From the NCBI RefSeq assembly GCF_028389875.1, contig NC_084669.1, forward strand, positions 28,322,567 through 28,386,566: a stretch of DNA of 64,000 bases, in the 5' to 3' direction. The DNA is from Rhea pennata. Taxonomy: Eukaryota > Chordata > Aves > Rheiformes > Rheidae. Both the position numbers and the translations under genes were made by a program. The notes beneath the pieces were generated by a model, which saw only the letters and a list, made by a program, of their open reading frames with translations, had not been told where the DNA came from and ran no database searches. Below are positions 26,044 to 38,888 of the stretch, in pieces. Numbering within the stretch: the first letter of the stretch is position 1; each line of letters begins with the position of its first letter.

Positions 26044-27059
26044 CATGTGTCAAAAGCCATCTTCATCCAGTATCGATAGTTGATTCATAATGGGTTTTGC
26101 AATCTAGCTGGTAATTGGTCTTTTTTAGCTAGTTTTTCCCCTAAGCTGCGTAAATTATGCCATTTGTATCAATATTTAGCATTACCTGAATCTTTCCATT
26201 CATATGCTTAATGGCTCAATTTTTCAAGTCAGTTCAGTTTCCGATATTCCAAGGAGTCTGAAGAAACAGTTTGTTTTGCAGCCTTAAAAGCTGGCGTTTG
26301 GGGCAGAAAATGCCTAGATTCAAATAATCTGTGTGAGGGAGGTAAGGGTTTTTTAGTCAATATCTCTTCATCCGAGAGACACTAAACTGCCTATGTGGGA
26401 ACTTTTCCATTCCTAATCTACTCTCTCTGACATGAAGATGCTTTTTAGTATTTAGGGCTCTTTGGGCCATTGACTAGTGTATTACTAGTGTGTAAAATTA
26501 GATAAAAGTTCATTTTCCTGTTCATAGCACAATCTCAGTCAAGACTAGAGAGATGTTTTGTAACTATATAATTGTCTTAGCAGCAATAATAAAACGCAGA
26601 CTTGAGAATTCTCCTGTGTATATGAGTCATGCTAAGGCCAGACATTGTACAGTTTAGCCAGGAAAAATGACTGAAAAGTATGCATTACTTCAGAAGAAAT
26701 ACCCCTTCAGAATGTTTAATTTGAGGATGCACGTCAGGTTTCAGGCAAAATATGCTTTAGAATGGGTGATGTTCCACAAAGAAATGGAGAACTTTGAAGA
26801 CATCATGCTGTATGCAAAATGAATAAAAAATATACTGGGGAAAATGATCCAATTATAACGCTGTGCCAGTCTTTGAGTAATTCCATTTTTCCATTTTGCT
26901 TATACCGGAGAGGTGGGTTTTGTTGTTGTTACTGTTTTTAATGTCTTATATCTCCTAAATGGTGTAGGCTTTATGGTTTAAGAAATCTAACAATATCTCT
27001 TTATTCCAAAATGATATGCAATAGGAATGAAGGCAGACTTTCTACATTGTCTTATTTAT

Positions 27060-27300
27060 TGTATCGCTCAGCTGTGACGTGGGAGCTAGCAATCTAGCAG
27101 GACTGGGCTTCACCGTTTTCAATTTGGTACTCTGCATATCTTTGGGAAGTACCGGGTATATTGCTGTGTAAATAGACAATTGCTTTCATTAGAAATTGTG
27201 CCAAATTTGCTGCTAAATCGTTGGGAGAGTATATCACTTGTTCTACATGCAGAGTTGATAATTTAGTTGTATCCAGGCTGGAGGATTAATAAGTGTTAAC
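27060..27300. promoter_or_regulatory. candidate conserved non-coding block
   Basis: This interval has mixed composition with several CpGs, a GTGACG motif, a TCTGCATATC stretch and balanced, non-repetitive sequence unlike its AT-rich surroundings. No ORF crosses it. I flag it only as a stretch whose texture resembles conserved non-coding elements; there is no alignment evidence. Confidence 0.15.
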
Positions 27301-28021
27301 TAAGTGTTAAACAAGGTTAAGAGATGCCCCTTCTGTTTTAGGAGTGCTTTTTCAGGGTAATGTTTTTAGGCCTGAGTTCAGACTAGAACCAGTATGAAAA
27401 ACTTCTTTAGTGGAGATTGTTGACAGAGAGCTATTAGCTTCATCTTTATATTGAAGATTATCCAAGCCCTAAACCAGTCCATGCATTGCCTGTAGCTTGG
27501 TTTGGGACTGAGGAAGAATTTTCATGATACTGGGACGCTGTGGATCCAATAGCAAGAATTCCAGTAATATTTGGTGAACTTGTTTGCTTTCATCTTTTGC
27601 ATTCAATACAAGATCGTTTTAAAGGAACATAATTTTCAGAAGATACTGCATGATTTTTTGATCCTTGCAAAGACACTAATTACTTTCTCAAAACAGAGAT
27701 GTTCTATATCTTTTTACACTTACTTGAGTTGCCTTTTGAAAGGGAAGGAGTTTGAAGAGTGGCAGACTATTAATGCTGAGATTAAGTATCTTGAGCAGCT
27801 GGTATTTTACACCAGTAGCTACTGACATCACATTATCTTTAAATACTAAAGATAATCTGTTTTAATTTAAAGAATTGTCTTCCTTTGTGCAGTTAGCTTA
27901 TTTCAAAATGAAAAACAATCAGTACTGTTGAAAGCCAGTTTTGTTGTGAACATCTTCCTTCAAACACTAGACAGGAGAGTTTTAAAATATTTTTATTGTT
28001 TTGTTTTGTTTTTTGTTGTTG

Positions 28022-28058
28022 TTTTTTTTGCCATAGGATGGGGCAAAACAAACATTCT
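28022..28058 (-). repeat. short dispersed repeat copy B
   Basis: This is the second copy of the sequence at 26005-26043. It differs by one substitution (GCCATA versus GCCATG) and a two-base deletion in the CA stretch. It is preceded on the plus strand by a TTTTG-rich tract (about 27991-28021), again giving a tail-like A-rich end on the minus strand. Confidence 0.6.
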
Positions 28059-30199
28059 TGATCTAATTATCTAAAACATTAGATCAATGAGAAATTCAAG
28101 TATTTAAATAAGAGGAGCCTACAACTGTCTTTTGAGGATTTTTAGACACGTTTGTAGCTGTAGGAAAGACATCTGGTATGACCAAGAATGCTAGTTGGCT
28201 GCTGCTGAGCTAGCTACACTACCGAGCTGCCAGTGAAAATGAGTAACACATTAAAAGATTGGATGATTAACAGCAGGAAGGATTTGTGCAAGCACATTTT
28301 ACTCATATCACCTTACATCTTGGCACACTTCGACTAAGTGAAATATCTGTGTTTCTCACTAAGGAGTTACATTAATGTAAAGAATAGCCTGCATATTAAG
28401 AAGAGGTCATTAACTATCCAGATTTCTGTATGTTCACTGAATTCTCTTCTGCATGCAAATCTTAATCCACGCTAATGTGATAATGGAGAAATTGAGCCCA
28501 AGGATGTAGGCAAAAGCAAGTAATTATGCGGTAATACCTTTTGGTCAGTAGACCAGGACTGGGATCACTTAGAAAAAGAATTGGACTAATGAAGTCAGAC
28601 ATGGGATAATAGTGGTTTTCCTGTCCTTTTTGATTTTGAAAGGAATAATTAGCACATCATTTTGTGTTCCCCCCCGCCTTGAATATTAAAAGGAACTTTT
28701 AAGGAAAAAAAAATTAAAGTGTAGATTATTGTTGACTGGAATGTACTGAGACTTTAAACTATTATGCATGCTGATAGGATGTAAAATAAGGTTCTGTTTT
28801 TACATCAGTGTAATATTTTACTTGGAGTGCATTTTCTGATAATTAACTCATTTTTCTGCTAAAATATTTATGTTACAGAAATCAAAATTAGATTTATAAT
28901 ATTGAGACACTTTCAACTTTAATAAAACTTCTATATTGATCCATTGGCAATAATTCGTGAAACTAGGAGATATGTGGGAGTTAATAAAAAGCCTTTCAAA
29001 TTTAATTCAAAGTGACATGTTAGGTTGTGATTTATTATGATGTAAAAACATGATTTCCTCTGTGATATGATATTCCCACTCTGAAGGTCCTAATTTGATC
29101 ATAATTCCCTTATATTTCCAGTAATTAAACAATATCCCTTCAGCTACAAATAGAACATCTCACGTACTAGGTTCTCATTGCTTTGTTTCTCTTCTTGAGC
29201 AGTTACAAGTAGTCATGGTGCAATAGGAGTAGGCCTGTTAGTTCACTAAAGCTGGAATACCGTGACAAGAAGTAAATATATTTTCAGGGATACTTTTTTA
29301 AAATACAAGGTTTAGTGTACAGTATATTTTTAGCGTGCCATAAATAAAACAACTTGTGTCATGCGGAGAGATAGTTTTTGGTACATATTTGAGGGCTGTG
29401 GGAGGACTTAGTTTGAAAAATTGGAATTCTGTCTCAAATGAAAGATGTAACTCTGGCTATTAAGTCTTGAAAGGGACTGTAGTAACAGGCCTAAGAATTT
29501 GTGACATTTTCAGTACACAAAAGCTTTCCAGATTTTTGTAGGTTTTTATAGTTTCCTCCGAGCCCTGTACTATCTGACCCAGAAGAGTTTAGGATCTGTA
29601 TTTACAAGCCAAAGAACACACAAAATATTCCAGTGCCTTTTTAAAAAACTTTTAAAGATTTGTGAAGTAGACTTTCTGCATGGAATATGTAGTACAAACA
29701 GAATGCTGTTGTCGATGTGGAGCATTATAAAGGTTTTAGTGGTGCTTCTCTGAGAGAACTTGTGTAATTCACTTCTGCCTTTGTCACTCTTGAATAATGC
29801 AACCATGTTGAGCACATCCCAATAAAGTCTTTATACTGTATCTTTGTGCAGAATCTTCTGCAATTAAGATACTAAGCATAGACCAATGAGTCCATAGAAC
29901 AAGGGTAACATTGTTTCAGTATCCTTTTAATCCAGATGTTGAAAAAAAATATGTTCAATGAGTACTTCCTGCCTGATATACAGAAATGAGTGTGTCTGCA
30001 TGTCAGGATCCAGTAGAATAGCATAGAATTAAACTGAGAGAACAAAAAAATACCTTTTAGGACAGATGGATGCTTTAAGGCCTCTCTTTTTTTTTTAATC
30101 ACATCCTATGTTTTGAGACTTGCTGAATAGAGAAGTTAATAAAAGGTTTGATGACTTCAGTTTCTGATACTATTGAAAATTTGTGTCCCCCCTTTGGCA
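28059..30199. other. non-coding AT-rich DNA, no gene seen
   Basis: Open frames do not exceed 81 codons. No repeat family, RNA gene or splice-bounded exon is recognisable. Confidence 0.55.
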
Positions 30200-30254
30200 A
30201 ATATATATATATATACACACACATATGTATGTATACTATATATATATATATATA
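30200..30254. repeat. compound (AT)n/(AC)n/(TATG) microsatellite
   Basis: AT repeats pass into a short AC run, then ATGT/ATGTAT units, then a second AT run ending at 30254. The tract lies inside the 151-codon minus frame 30157-30612 and encodes its Tyr/Ile-rich stretch, which is a reason to reject that frame as a gene. Confidence 0.95.
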
Positions 30255-32030
30255 GGTAGGGGAGATAAGTGTTACTCTGTAGCTTCAGAATCTGCTTGCT
30301 GGAAAGGAAGGTAGGATTGTTATGAATTGGCATAGACGACTCTTCGGAGAAGGCTTTCCTCTTTGATCTGATGAAAGTCGGAAGATTTTTGTCTCCATTG
30401 GGTGCAAGTACAGTGGTAGAAGAGAAGCACCTTGAAAAGGGGAGACTCATTCTTAATGCCTGTGAAGTCAGCCAATGCAACTGTCTTCTCAGGCTATTAA
30501 GGTACACTCTAGTGTTCATTATAAAAATATAAAAATAAGTACTTATGACTGTCAGCTCTGCATAAATAGACAGACCTTCAGTAAGGTGAATTGGAGTGGC
30601 CTTGGTGCTCATGATTTTATCAATCCAGCTATTAAGAATGTTTCAAAACAAAGTCTATTTATTAAAACTGTATTGGCTTCAAATATATGCTTAGTAGTAC
30701 TGGAGCAGTTTGCTGCCAGGGCAATAGAAGGCCATGGGAAAAGCAAGGTACACACTAACAGCTGTTTTGTTGAAGAGCTCAAGCAATAACTTGTTTTTCA
30801 GAAGCTTTATTCCTACTGTTGCTGCTGAAGGAAATGAGAATCCAGTTTGACTTTCTGCTCCAATATTGAGCCAGTATTTGCAAAAAGGAGAAAAAAATGT
30901 ATGCATGTATCTCTATCTTTTATTTAAAAATATAATGGGGAGATCACAGATACAGAATAAATAGAGAATTTCTTGAAGCTAGGGTTTCTTTTAGAGCTTT
31001 AGCAGCATTTTAAAGGTATATTAAATTCCATTCAATAATTCATAGTCCTCTGATTAAGCTAAAATATGCTGTGTTCTATTCCTCTTTTGTTAATGCGTTT
31101 CTGAAAGAAATACTCTGTTCTACGTTGGATGTTATCTTCAAGTCATGCAGTCAGATTCCCCCCTCCCGCCATAAAATCATTTGCCCTTGGGAGTTCTGCA
31201 GCGCAAAGAATTAATACATTGCCTATTCTGATTGTCACATCTTGCAGTCTTTCTAAATAGTGCAATGTTCCTGAGATTTAATCACTAGCTGATACTGAAA
31301 TCAAGATATTACCATGGCTTCCAACTGGTATTTGAATATTTTAACTTTAAATAAGCATCTGTGGATTGGTGTGATTTAATGGAGCAGAGAGCATATTCTA
31401 TTCTTGTCTAATCCATTATTCCTTACTCACAATTTTTTTAAGCCTGTCCAAGTCCACATTTTATCTTTTATCCCCTCTTCACTACGCATTGAAGTAATCT
31501 GGTGATTCTCCATTTACTTTACTGGTGTTACTGCCAAGTCAGTATTGTCACTAAGAAATGCTAAATTTAGAACTTCAGATGCTCAGTGTCCATTGCCATT
31601 TCTGACAAATGCAGGTGGAAAAGATGGAAAGGGTTTTCATTACAAAACATACCATATAAGAACCTCTAAGCAAGACTATGTATGTTCCCATATTACCTGC
31701 ATTCCCATGGACAGAGAAACTCATGCAGGGGCCTGATTTTGCAAAGGGAGTCCTTCTGCATTGGTCCCTAATTGATTCATTCTTATTTACATTGATGGGG
31801 AAATCAGTTCTACCACTTAATCTTCTTCTTTCAACTCACTCCATTTATCTAGATACTCCTATGTCCTTCTATGCCCTTTTGTTACGCACTTCTTTCCTGT
31901 TGCTAATATGTAACTTTTCTAGGGTAAGCTGTCCATCTTTTACTGACAAGGGAAAATAGATGGGCTTCCATTGCTCTTCCTTATAAGTCATTTCTTCTCT
32001 TACTGTTGGTGGTAGTTCTAGGGTGAACTA
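30255..32030. other. non-coding DNA, no gene seen
   Basis: The frames at 30157-30612 (minus) and 30475-30789 (plus) overlap in antisense and neither resembles a protein. Around 31430-31530 the plus strand contains a GCCTGTCCAAGTCCACATTT-like stretch reminiscent of antisense CR1 sequence, but the flanks do not follow the CR1 order. This is not called as a repeat. Confidence 0.45.
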
Positions 32031-32605
32031 TGCAGCCTGCTAACTGAGTGTCTAGACCTCGAGTACACCACCAGGCTATGTAAACCTCTCTCCTACTTGC
32101 TCCAAGGGATTTAGCTACCTCTGTTCAAGGTAGCTCTGCTATGGCACCAGCTGCATAAGCTCAGATGAGACTGCTGCGAAAACAGCTAAGCTGTGAGGAA
32201 GAGCTGTATGAGAAATAGTTGTGAGAAGCATTGTCTGGGGTCTCTTCCCTCTGGCTTAGGAGAGGTATTTAGACTCAGATCCTTGCCCTTGGTCCTTGTG
32301 TGAGCAAGGTTGTAGGTACCACTGTGCCCGCCTATCTGATCCTGAGCTTGCCTTGCTGATTTGACTTCCTGGCTTGATCTTGAATGTGCCTCATCACTGC
32401 AGGCTTACCTGGCGATTGCTGGACTAATAGCTGATCTTGGCTAACTCTGGTGAACGTGCAGTGTAGGACTGTGCCCTTATGGTGAGAATGCTGCTCCTCA
32501 CTGCCCTGCGGTTGCCCTTGGCTCCCGGCTAGCCTTTGCTTGTGGAGCAGCCCGTCCTTGGTGCCTCCGATGTCAAGACTGGAGCTGGTGACTTCAGACA
32601 CTGCA
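32030..32605. other. GC-elevated segment with CTTG/CTGG-rich texture, unidentified
   Basis: The segment is richer in G+C than its surroundings, and from about 32340 to 32520 it is dense in CTTG, CCTGG and GCTGA words, giving a loosely repetitive texture. CpGs cluster near 32440-32570. It contains an 89-codon minus frame (32332-32601), rich in Gln, Ser and His, without a recognisable domain. It may be a decayed repeat or LTR fragment; I cannot name a family. Confidence 0.3.
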
Positions 32606-35600
32606 TGCTGGTGTCTTTCCCTCTGCTTTGCATCTGCACATTATTTTCTCCCACAGGAACTCATACCATATTTCTATATAATTGCAATTAACTGCGTACT
32701 TTATTGGGTTAGTGTAGTATTTGTCAGAGTAGAACATCTGAATGCTTTTTTCTTCTCCTCTCTCTTTATAACTGTCCTGTTCCTTTTACCTAGGAACAAA
32801 GTGGATAATCACCCATAAATAGGTACTGATGATGGTAGTGTATGCTGAAAAAAGTCCCATCCAGGACTCAGTAGATGGCTTGAAAATTATTTAGATTTTT
32901 AAGATTTAGGGCTTTTATTTAATTTCCTTCTTTACTTAGTACTTTTAGGCTTTTCTCTGTGTGTGTTTTCTAGTTTTTCTCTGAAACATGCCCCTTTTCC
33001 CTCAATACGCGCACCTTAAGTAATGTGTATCAGAAGATGTTAAAATTATGATAGTTAACAGTATTCAAGTTAGCTAATGAGGTGTCTGCACCTCATCAGT
33101 TACCATTTCAAGAGCAAGGAAAGCAACTTGGAAGTAGTTGGTACTAGTTATTCATTTGGAAAAAAAGCACTAATAATGATGTTCTATATAGCGTATTAGC
33201 GTGTACATGTGATGGAAAACTCCAATGATTTTAGTGTAATCCAATCGTATCAATAATTATCTGCACTGTTTGTCTGATCTTGTAAACAGCAAATACATTT
33301 ATTAAGCAAATGTTTTCAAAAAAAAATCTATTACTGATTATCCATAAAGTAAAAGGGTCACTCTTCGGGCTAAGGGCTTTGCGTTTAATAATTAGACCAT
33401 CTTAGCGGTACAGCAACACTATCTGTCAGTGGAACTAAAGACAACTTGTGCAGCGTGCATGTAAAAGATACATACCCTATTACTGAATTCAAAGATCATT
33501 CTCTTCTAACCTGCCTTTATTTGACTCTTTTCTGTCCTATTACCAGGATATATTAGAACAAAGCCAATCTCCTCCAAGTATACATTCAATTACTAGGCTT
33601 GCAATGTACTGTAATTTGGTGATACATTCTGTGCTTGCTGGATTTATAGCGTAATAAGGTGGTGCATACTGATGAACCTCACTTGGAGATGGTGTTTGTA
33701 ATGCGTTTTTTGTATTAAGACAGCCAATACTCTGTATAGATATGGAGGGGCAAGCAGGCTTGGTTTTATTGTGCTAAATGCTGTAGTAAGGATTGTACCT
33801 CCTTTTTTTCTTTTTTTTTTCTATTTTTCTGTTTTTGCCACCCTGCTGTGCATCTTTTTAAGCACTTCATAGTTCCAGTCAATCAAGTTGCAGAAAATTG
33901 GATTTTATTTAAAAATTTAATTGAATTGATTTTATGTGAATAAGTATTAGGAAAAGTCCTTTATCTGGTAAATATTCAAAATTTTAAGAATGTTAAAATC
34001 TAATTTTTTTGCAAAGAGTTTACCTGGTGAAAATGTAAATTTTGCTTATTGAAGATTATAACCCATTTTTCAACTCTGCTTCAATAAATGAACTTTCTTC
34101 AACTGAGTGACTACAATGCAATCATTTATGTACATTTTTCCTTTCTGCCTATTATTAATTGTATTAGTATTTCTAGCTTTACTGAATATACAGATGGATT
34201 GAGTTTTGTTGCTCTGATTGCTCATTTGAGATCCCTGACTAGTTGATCTGATGGATGAGGAATTTTATTAAACAATGTCATTCAGTGAGGTGACAGATTA
34301 AAACACAATTCATCAATTATGAAAAAGGTGATTGTAAGTAAAGAGTTAGTTACCATGACAAAATAGTGGAGAATCTGCATGATGTTAACATTTTTGGAAT
34401 ATAGTCTTTAGGCATTTAAATTTCACGTGTAATTAAATAATTATCTCAATAAATCTCTTGAAAGCAGGTGCAAAATAAAACATGCTATATATGATAAGAA
34501 CAACACATGTTTTAATAGTTACATTAATAGTAAACAAAACGCTCTTGGATTGTTCCCTTTGTGGGTGACTGATAGTAACATAGATTGTAATTTGCCTTGC
34601 ACTCATTTTTCCAGTTTCCAAACTGAGTTTGTTTTCCTTTTGTCTTCAGCTTTACTTATTGCAGATTGAGTAACTGATAATTTTGTGAATAAAAAGCCAC
34701 AAGCGTCTGTGGTTTTGCTCCAGTTTAGTTCACCTGAATAAACCTGCGTATTCCCCCTGCACTTTGCTTGGGGTCTGCATTGCAATCCAAGATGGATTAG
34801 CCTCTTTCCTCACTGTATCTGTGACAAGTTGCCGTGGCACTGGATAGCTAGCTGCTGGCTTTGGCCGTAACTTGAAATAACCACGCAGCAGTGTTTGGTA
34901 TGGATGGTACTGAATTCATGTGATGAGTTAAAAACTTCTACAGAGGTTTAATGTCTATGGTTAGAGTTTCTTTCTGGATCGTTTTTCTAACTATAGCCCA
35001 TGAAAAGATGAGCATCTGGTAAGATAAAGCAAAGCAGACCGGCCTCTAAGAACTGAGCATGCCCGGAGGTAAATTTGATCCTCATGGAAAGATATCGGCT
35101 TCCTCTCAAGCAAGGCCAATTTAAGCAGTCTCCCGCACCCGTGCGTGGCTGTGTACACACACTCACACAGACACACACACACGTCTAATGTTGAAAATTT
35201 CCTCTCTCGAGGATACTGCTTTTGTCTATAGCTTTCCCAGTTTTGCCAGTTGCTGCAGTAATACACAGATGTATGCCAGATACAAGATTAACACAAGATT
35301 ATAGTAAGCAGATTCTTGCTATTTTCCATTAAAGTATCAGATGCAATTTGCAGGAGCAGTTCAAGATGTTTTAAAACCAAGTTATGTACCACTTAGATTT
35401 TTTAGTTGGTTGATTGGTTTTGACAGAGAAAGTGAACTGACTTCTCTGTCACTTGGGCTGTTAAAGTTCATGATTACATTAGGAAGCAAACTTTGGGAAA
35501 CTTGCATTAAATGCAGCACCAGACCAAACAAAGCCACGTAAGTGTAATAAAAAGCAAAGGAGGGTGTGTATTCCAGCTGAAAAACATTTCAATGGCTGTT

Positions 35601-38600
35601 TATCTCACAAAAATCCTTCTCAAGAGAATTTATAATAAATTAAGCCCGGACTCTGTGCCGTGGGCTGAGATTCCTTTTAAAGCAACTTCAAGCTCAACAG
35701 GAGCTTTTATGCCAATACAAAAATACGGACCTTTCAGTAAACAATGCTGACTTTTGCCAGACCAGAAAGGGTCCTGGAGAACTGGTTTTGCATATCTTTT
35801 CTTTGTCTTTAATACGGAGTGAGTTTTATCACGTGGCTGAGCTACTCCTTGTGCCTTGGGCAGAGTCACTAAGCAATCTCTCTGATAGATACTTGATCTT
35901 TGGATGGAGTATTTTATACCTTTTCCAGCCAGGCTTTCCATGATCTATTTTTACTTAATGTGATGGTGTTCTTCATTTCTTGGTATTGTGCTTTACACAT
36001 GAAATAAATAGATTTGTTCCTATGGATTTGTTTTGCAACCCCTTCGTTGACACTTGTGTTAAGTATGCCAGATCTTAAAAGGCTTATGTGTTTTGTTCAA
36101 TTCGATATCATTTTACATTAGGGATTTTAAGAACTGTAAGGACTTTGGTATTTGTGATTTTACACTGTGATTAACCTTATTGAACTAATAGGCTCCAGAA
36201 TACAAATAAAACTATTCAAATAGTGTGAGAGCTCCCATAAAGAAAATGTTTCTGAAAACATTCTGAGGTATTGTAAGTGGAACAACAGTTCAGAGTCAAA
36301 AGAAGATTGTGTACTTTCCCATGCCTTCAAATTATCATACAAATCTGCTGCTTTCACTGTATAAAGGCTACAAATTACTTTGCTAAGTCCGTTGGCATTT
36401 CTAGAAGTTTCAGCTAGAGAAATAGTTGGAATATGAAAGCAGTTTACTAAGCCGTAGTGCAAGCTCCTGGGAGCTGGTTCTTTGGGCCTGAGAAATTTCC
36501 CCTGTGAACATTTTTTGTCAAAACTAATGGTTTCTAACAAAAAAAAAGTTTTAAATTTAAACAAACTGACGCTTTCCAATTAAAAAAAACAGCTGGAAAA
36601 CTCCAATTATTACTCATGTTGATGTATTTTTTGTGTGTTTGTGTTCCTGGGATATGCAGTGGCCATTCTCTGGCTCCTTACGTATTTTTAGATTGTGGAA
36701 GAATTGGAAGGCAATGAAGTTACTTGACTTGGTACAAGCTCCAAGCTTTCTTTTTAACTTCCAGCACTTTCCAACAGATTTATTTCATTGGAAATAGTTA
36801 CAGTTTTAGGACATACCTTAGGCCAAAGAAACTGCTTGTTAAGAGTAAGACTATGTATTGACAAGAGCCTGATCTATTCCACATGCTCTGCACAGTGGGA
36901 TTTCTAAGGACTCATCCAGAAGGCAGTAACTGAAGTGCAGTGAATCTAGCTTTAAACTGGTTTGATTGGGTAGAAGTAATAGTTCAGGCATGTTGTAGGT
37001 CATAAAATTAACTTGAGAAACTGAACAAACTCTTGGAAAACTACTTTGAGTCAGGCTTCTGTGGCCACGCGGGATAAATAACGGGATGTGGATATGTCAG
37101 TGTTAGCGCAGTCATGGCAAGAGCAATGGCTGCTGAAAGGCATATTGCATTACTTATACTGAGAAAATGTTTCCCTTGTCTCTGCTGCCTGCCTTGTCTC
37201 TGCTGTCCAGCACTGGCATGGCCCTCACCCTCCACCAGTCCTGGATGGTCTCCCATTAGCAGCGTCCTCAGCTGCTCCCCAGGACAATGATTCTCTCTCT
37301 TCACCAACATCATCTGTCGCTTCAAATATCTGCTGAAAGAAAACATTTTTCCTGCTATATCTTGTTCTTGTTTCAGTTCTCTAGCCTGAAATTTTGATAC
37401 ATGACTAGGAAGGCTGGAAGCAACACCTTGGAAATCTACCAAGAAACAAAGTAATGTGGAAGGACACAGTGTACTTGTTTTAAAAGAATCCATGAAACTC
37501 TTGTAGATATTTAATCAAGTGTATCAAAAATAGCAAAGGTAGAAAAAAAAATGAGGCAAATGGAGGATTCTGAGGAACATCATGAGAAAGAGGGAGGAGC
37601 AAGTGGTACATCAAACTCTGATTCCATAATTGCTTGTCTGGAATCCAAACCTTATCATGTGAGCGTAATCACATCTGAAAAAAAGCTCTGCTGACTTGGA
37701 GCTTACAGTGCTTCCTTTAAAACGTATTCCACATGTTAGTTAAAAAAAAAAATTAAGTTGTCTTATAGATGATTATATATTTGTGCAAAATGTTGTCAGT
37801 TTGGTGAAAAACAGAGATATTTTTTTCAAGACTGGATCTGATAAGAAGTGGACTGAGCAGCTCAGAAGCATGCCTCAAAGAAACATCACTGGGGTGGTGC
37901 AGACTGCCAGAGAAAAACAGCTTTGAAGGAACAGTGTTGTATCCCAGCATGTGCTCCTGTAGATACGCCGTGAAACCAGCCACAAATTCTTAGGCGAGCT
38001 TTTCCCAACATGGCAAATCTTGGCTCTGCCTCAAGCTGTTGGACATCATGCTTTTCCAGTTCATTCCAGAAAAGGCTCATAAATTTAGTAAAATACTCAG
38101 ACTACGAATTGTTTCTCCCCCACCTCGTTTTATTTTGCCGACTTGCTACATGCTTTGCAGTAAAAAGGCTCATGATAAGTAACACTCTCAGTGCCATGAG
38201 AGCGCATCTGGTAGGATTCATTCACGTGCGTCACTCTTCTGACCTTCTGAGGGATTTTTGAAGTTTGGCTTTGCTAATTCTTCGGAGCCCTATTTTTAAC
38301 ATACATTTCTTTGCTTGATGGAAAATCCCTGCTGGCTCTAGCATGTCTTTTGCCTATAGCTTTTCCATCCTTAGTAAGATTAATATGTCTTTATATAGCT
38401 TTCCTATTTGTAATAATGATCACAGATTTGATACTCTGTTTAATAACAGGCAGTGGAATATAGATCAATCTGATAGGATTTCTTTTATGGGTGAGGATGT
38501 TAGTTTAGCCTTGAGTTTTTGTTTCATGCTTTAAAGAAATATGTCCCAGAATGAGAGAAATTCCTCATTTCTATAGAGAAACCTAATTCAACCCTGCTAT

Positions 38601-38870
38601 CACATACTGAAATTAAAGAAGCAACAGGGGCTCATATTTATTGCATGGCTGACACCTCTGTCTTAGTGTTTCTCAATAAGTGCAGGCATAAGGTTTGTTT
38701 CTCCCCTGCCACCCACTCCACCCCTCCCCTAAGAGGGGTTTTTCAGGTTTTTCGACTGGGGAGAAAAATGAAAAGATGTGCGCTTATATAAACTTTCTTT
38801 TCAGAAATATTTTTATTATATTTTTGTAATAAATCTTATGCAAAATCATGACATTTCTTTCTTGCAAGAG
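32606..38870. other. non-coding DNA with chance ORFs, no gene seen
   Basis: The longest frames are 36160-36579 (139 codons, minus) and 37041-37493 (150 codons, minus). Neither shows a recognisable domain. The second contains a short hydrophobic stretch near its C-terminus and a Gln/Gly/Arg-rich duplication from the CTTGTCTCTGCTG repeats at 37177-37206. A CA-rich tract lies at about 35154-35183. No splice-bounded exon chain is apparent. Confidence 0.45.
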
Positions 38871-38873
38871 GAC

Positions 38874-38888
38874 TATATATATATATAT
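38874..38888. repeat. short (AT)n microsatellite
   Basis: About seven uninterrupted AT units lie in an AT-rich context. Confidence 0.85.

Noticed and set aside
30157..30612. 151-codon minus-strand open frame
   Set aside because: It runs through an AT/AC microsatellite, overlaps another frame in antisense and has no recognisable domain.
31430..31530. CR1 antisense fragment suggested by GCCTGTCCAAGTC
   Set aside because: Only about 13 bases agree; the flanks do not follow the consensus.
36160..36579. 139-codon minus-strand open frame
   Set aside because: Longest of its region but no recognisable motif; length is compatible with chance over 64 kb and six frames.
37041..37493. 150-codon minus-strand open frame with a hydrophobic stretch near its C-terminus
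   Set aside because: Composition is partly set by local CTTGTCTCTGCTG repeats; no family, no promoter or splice evidence.
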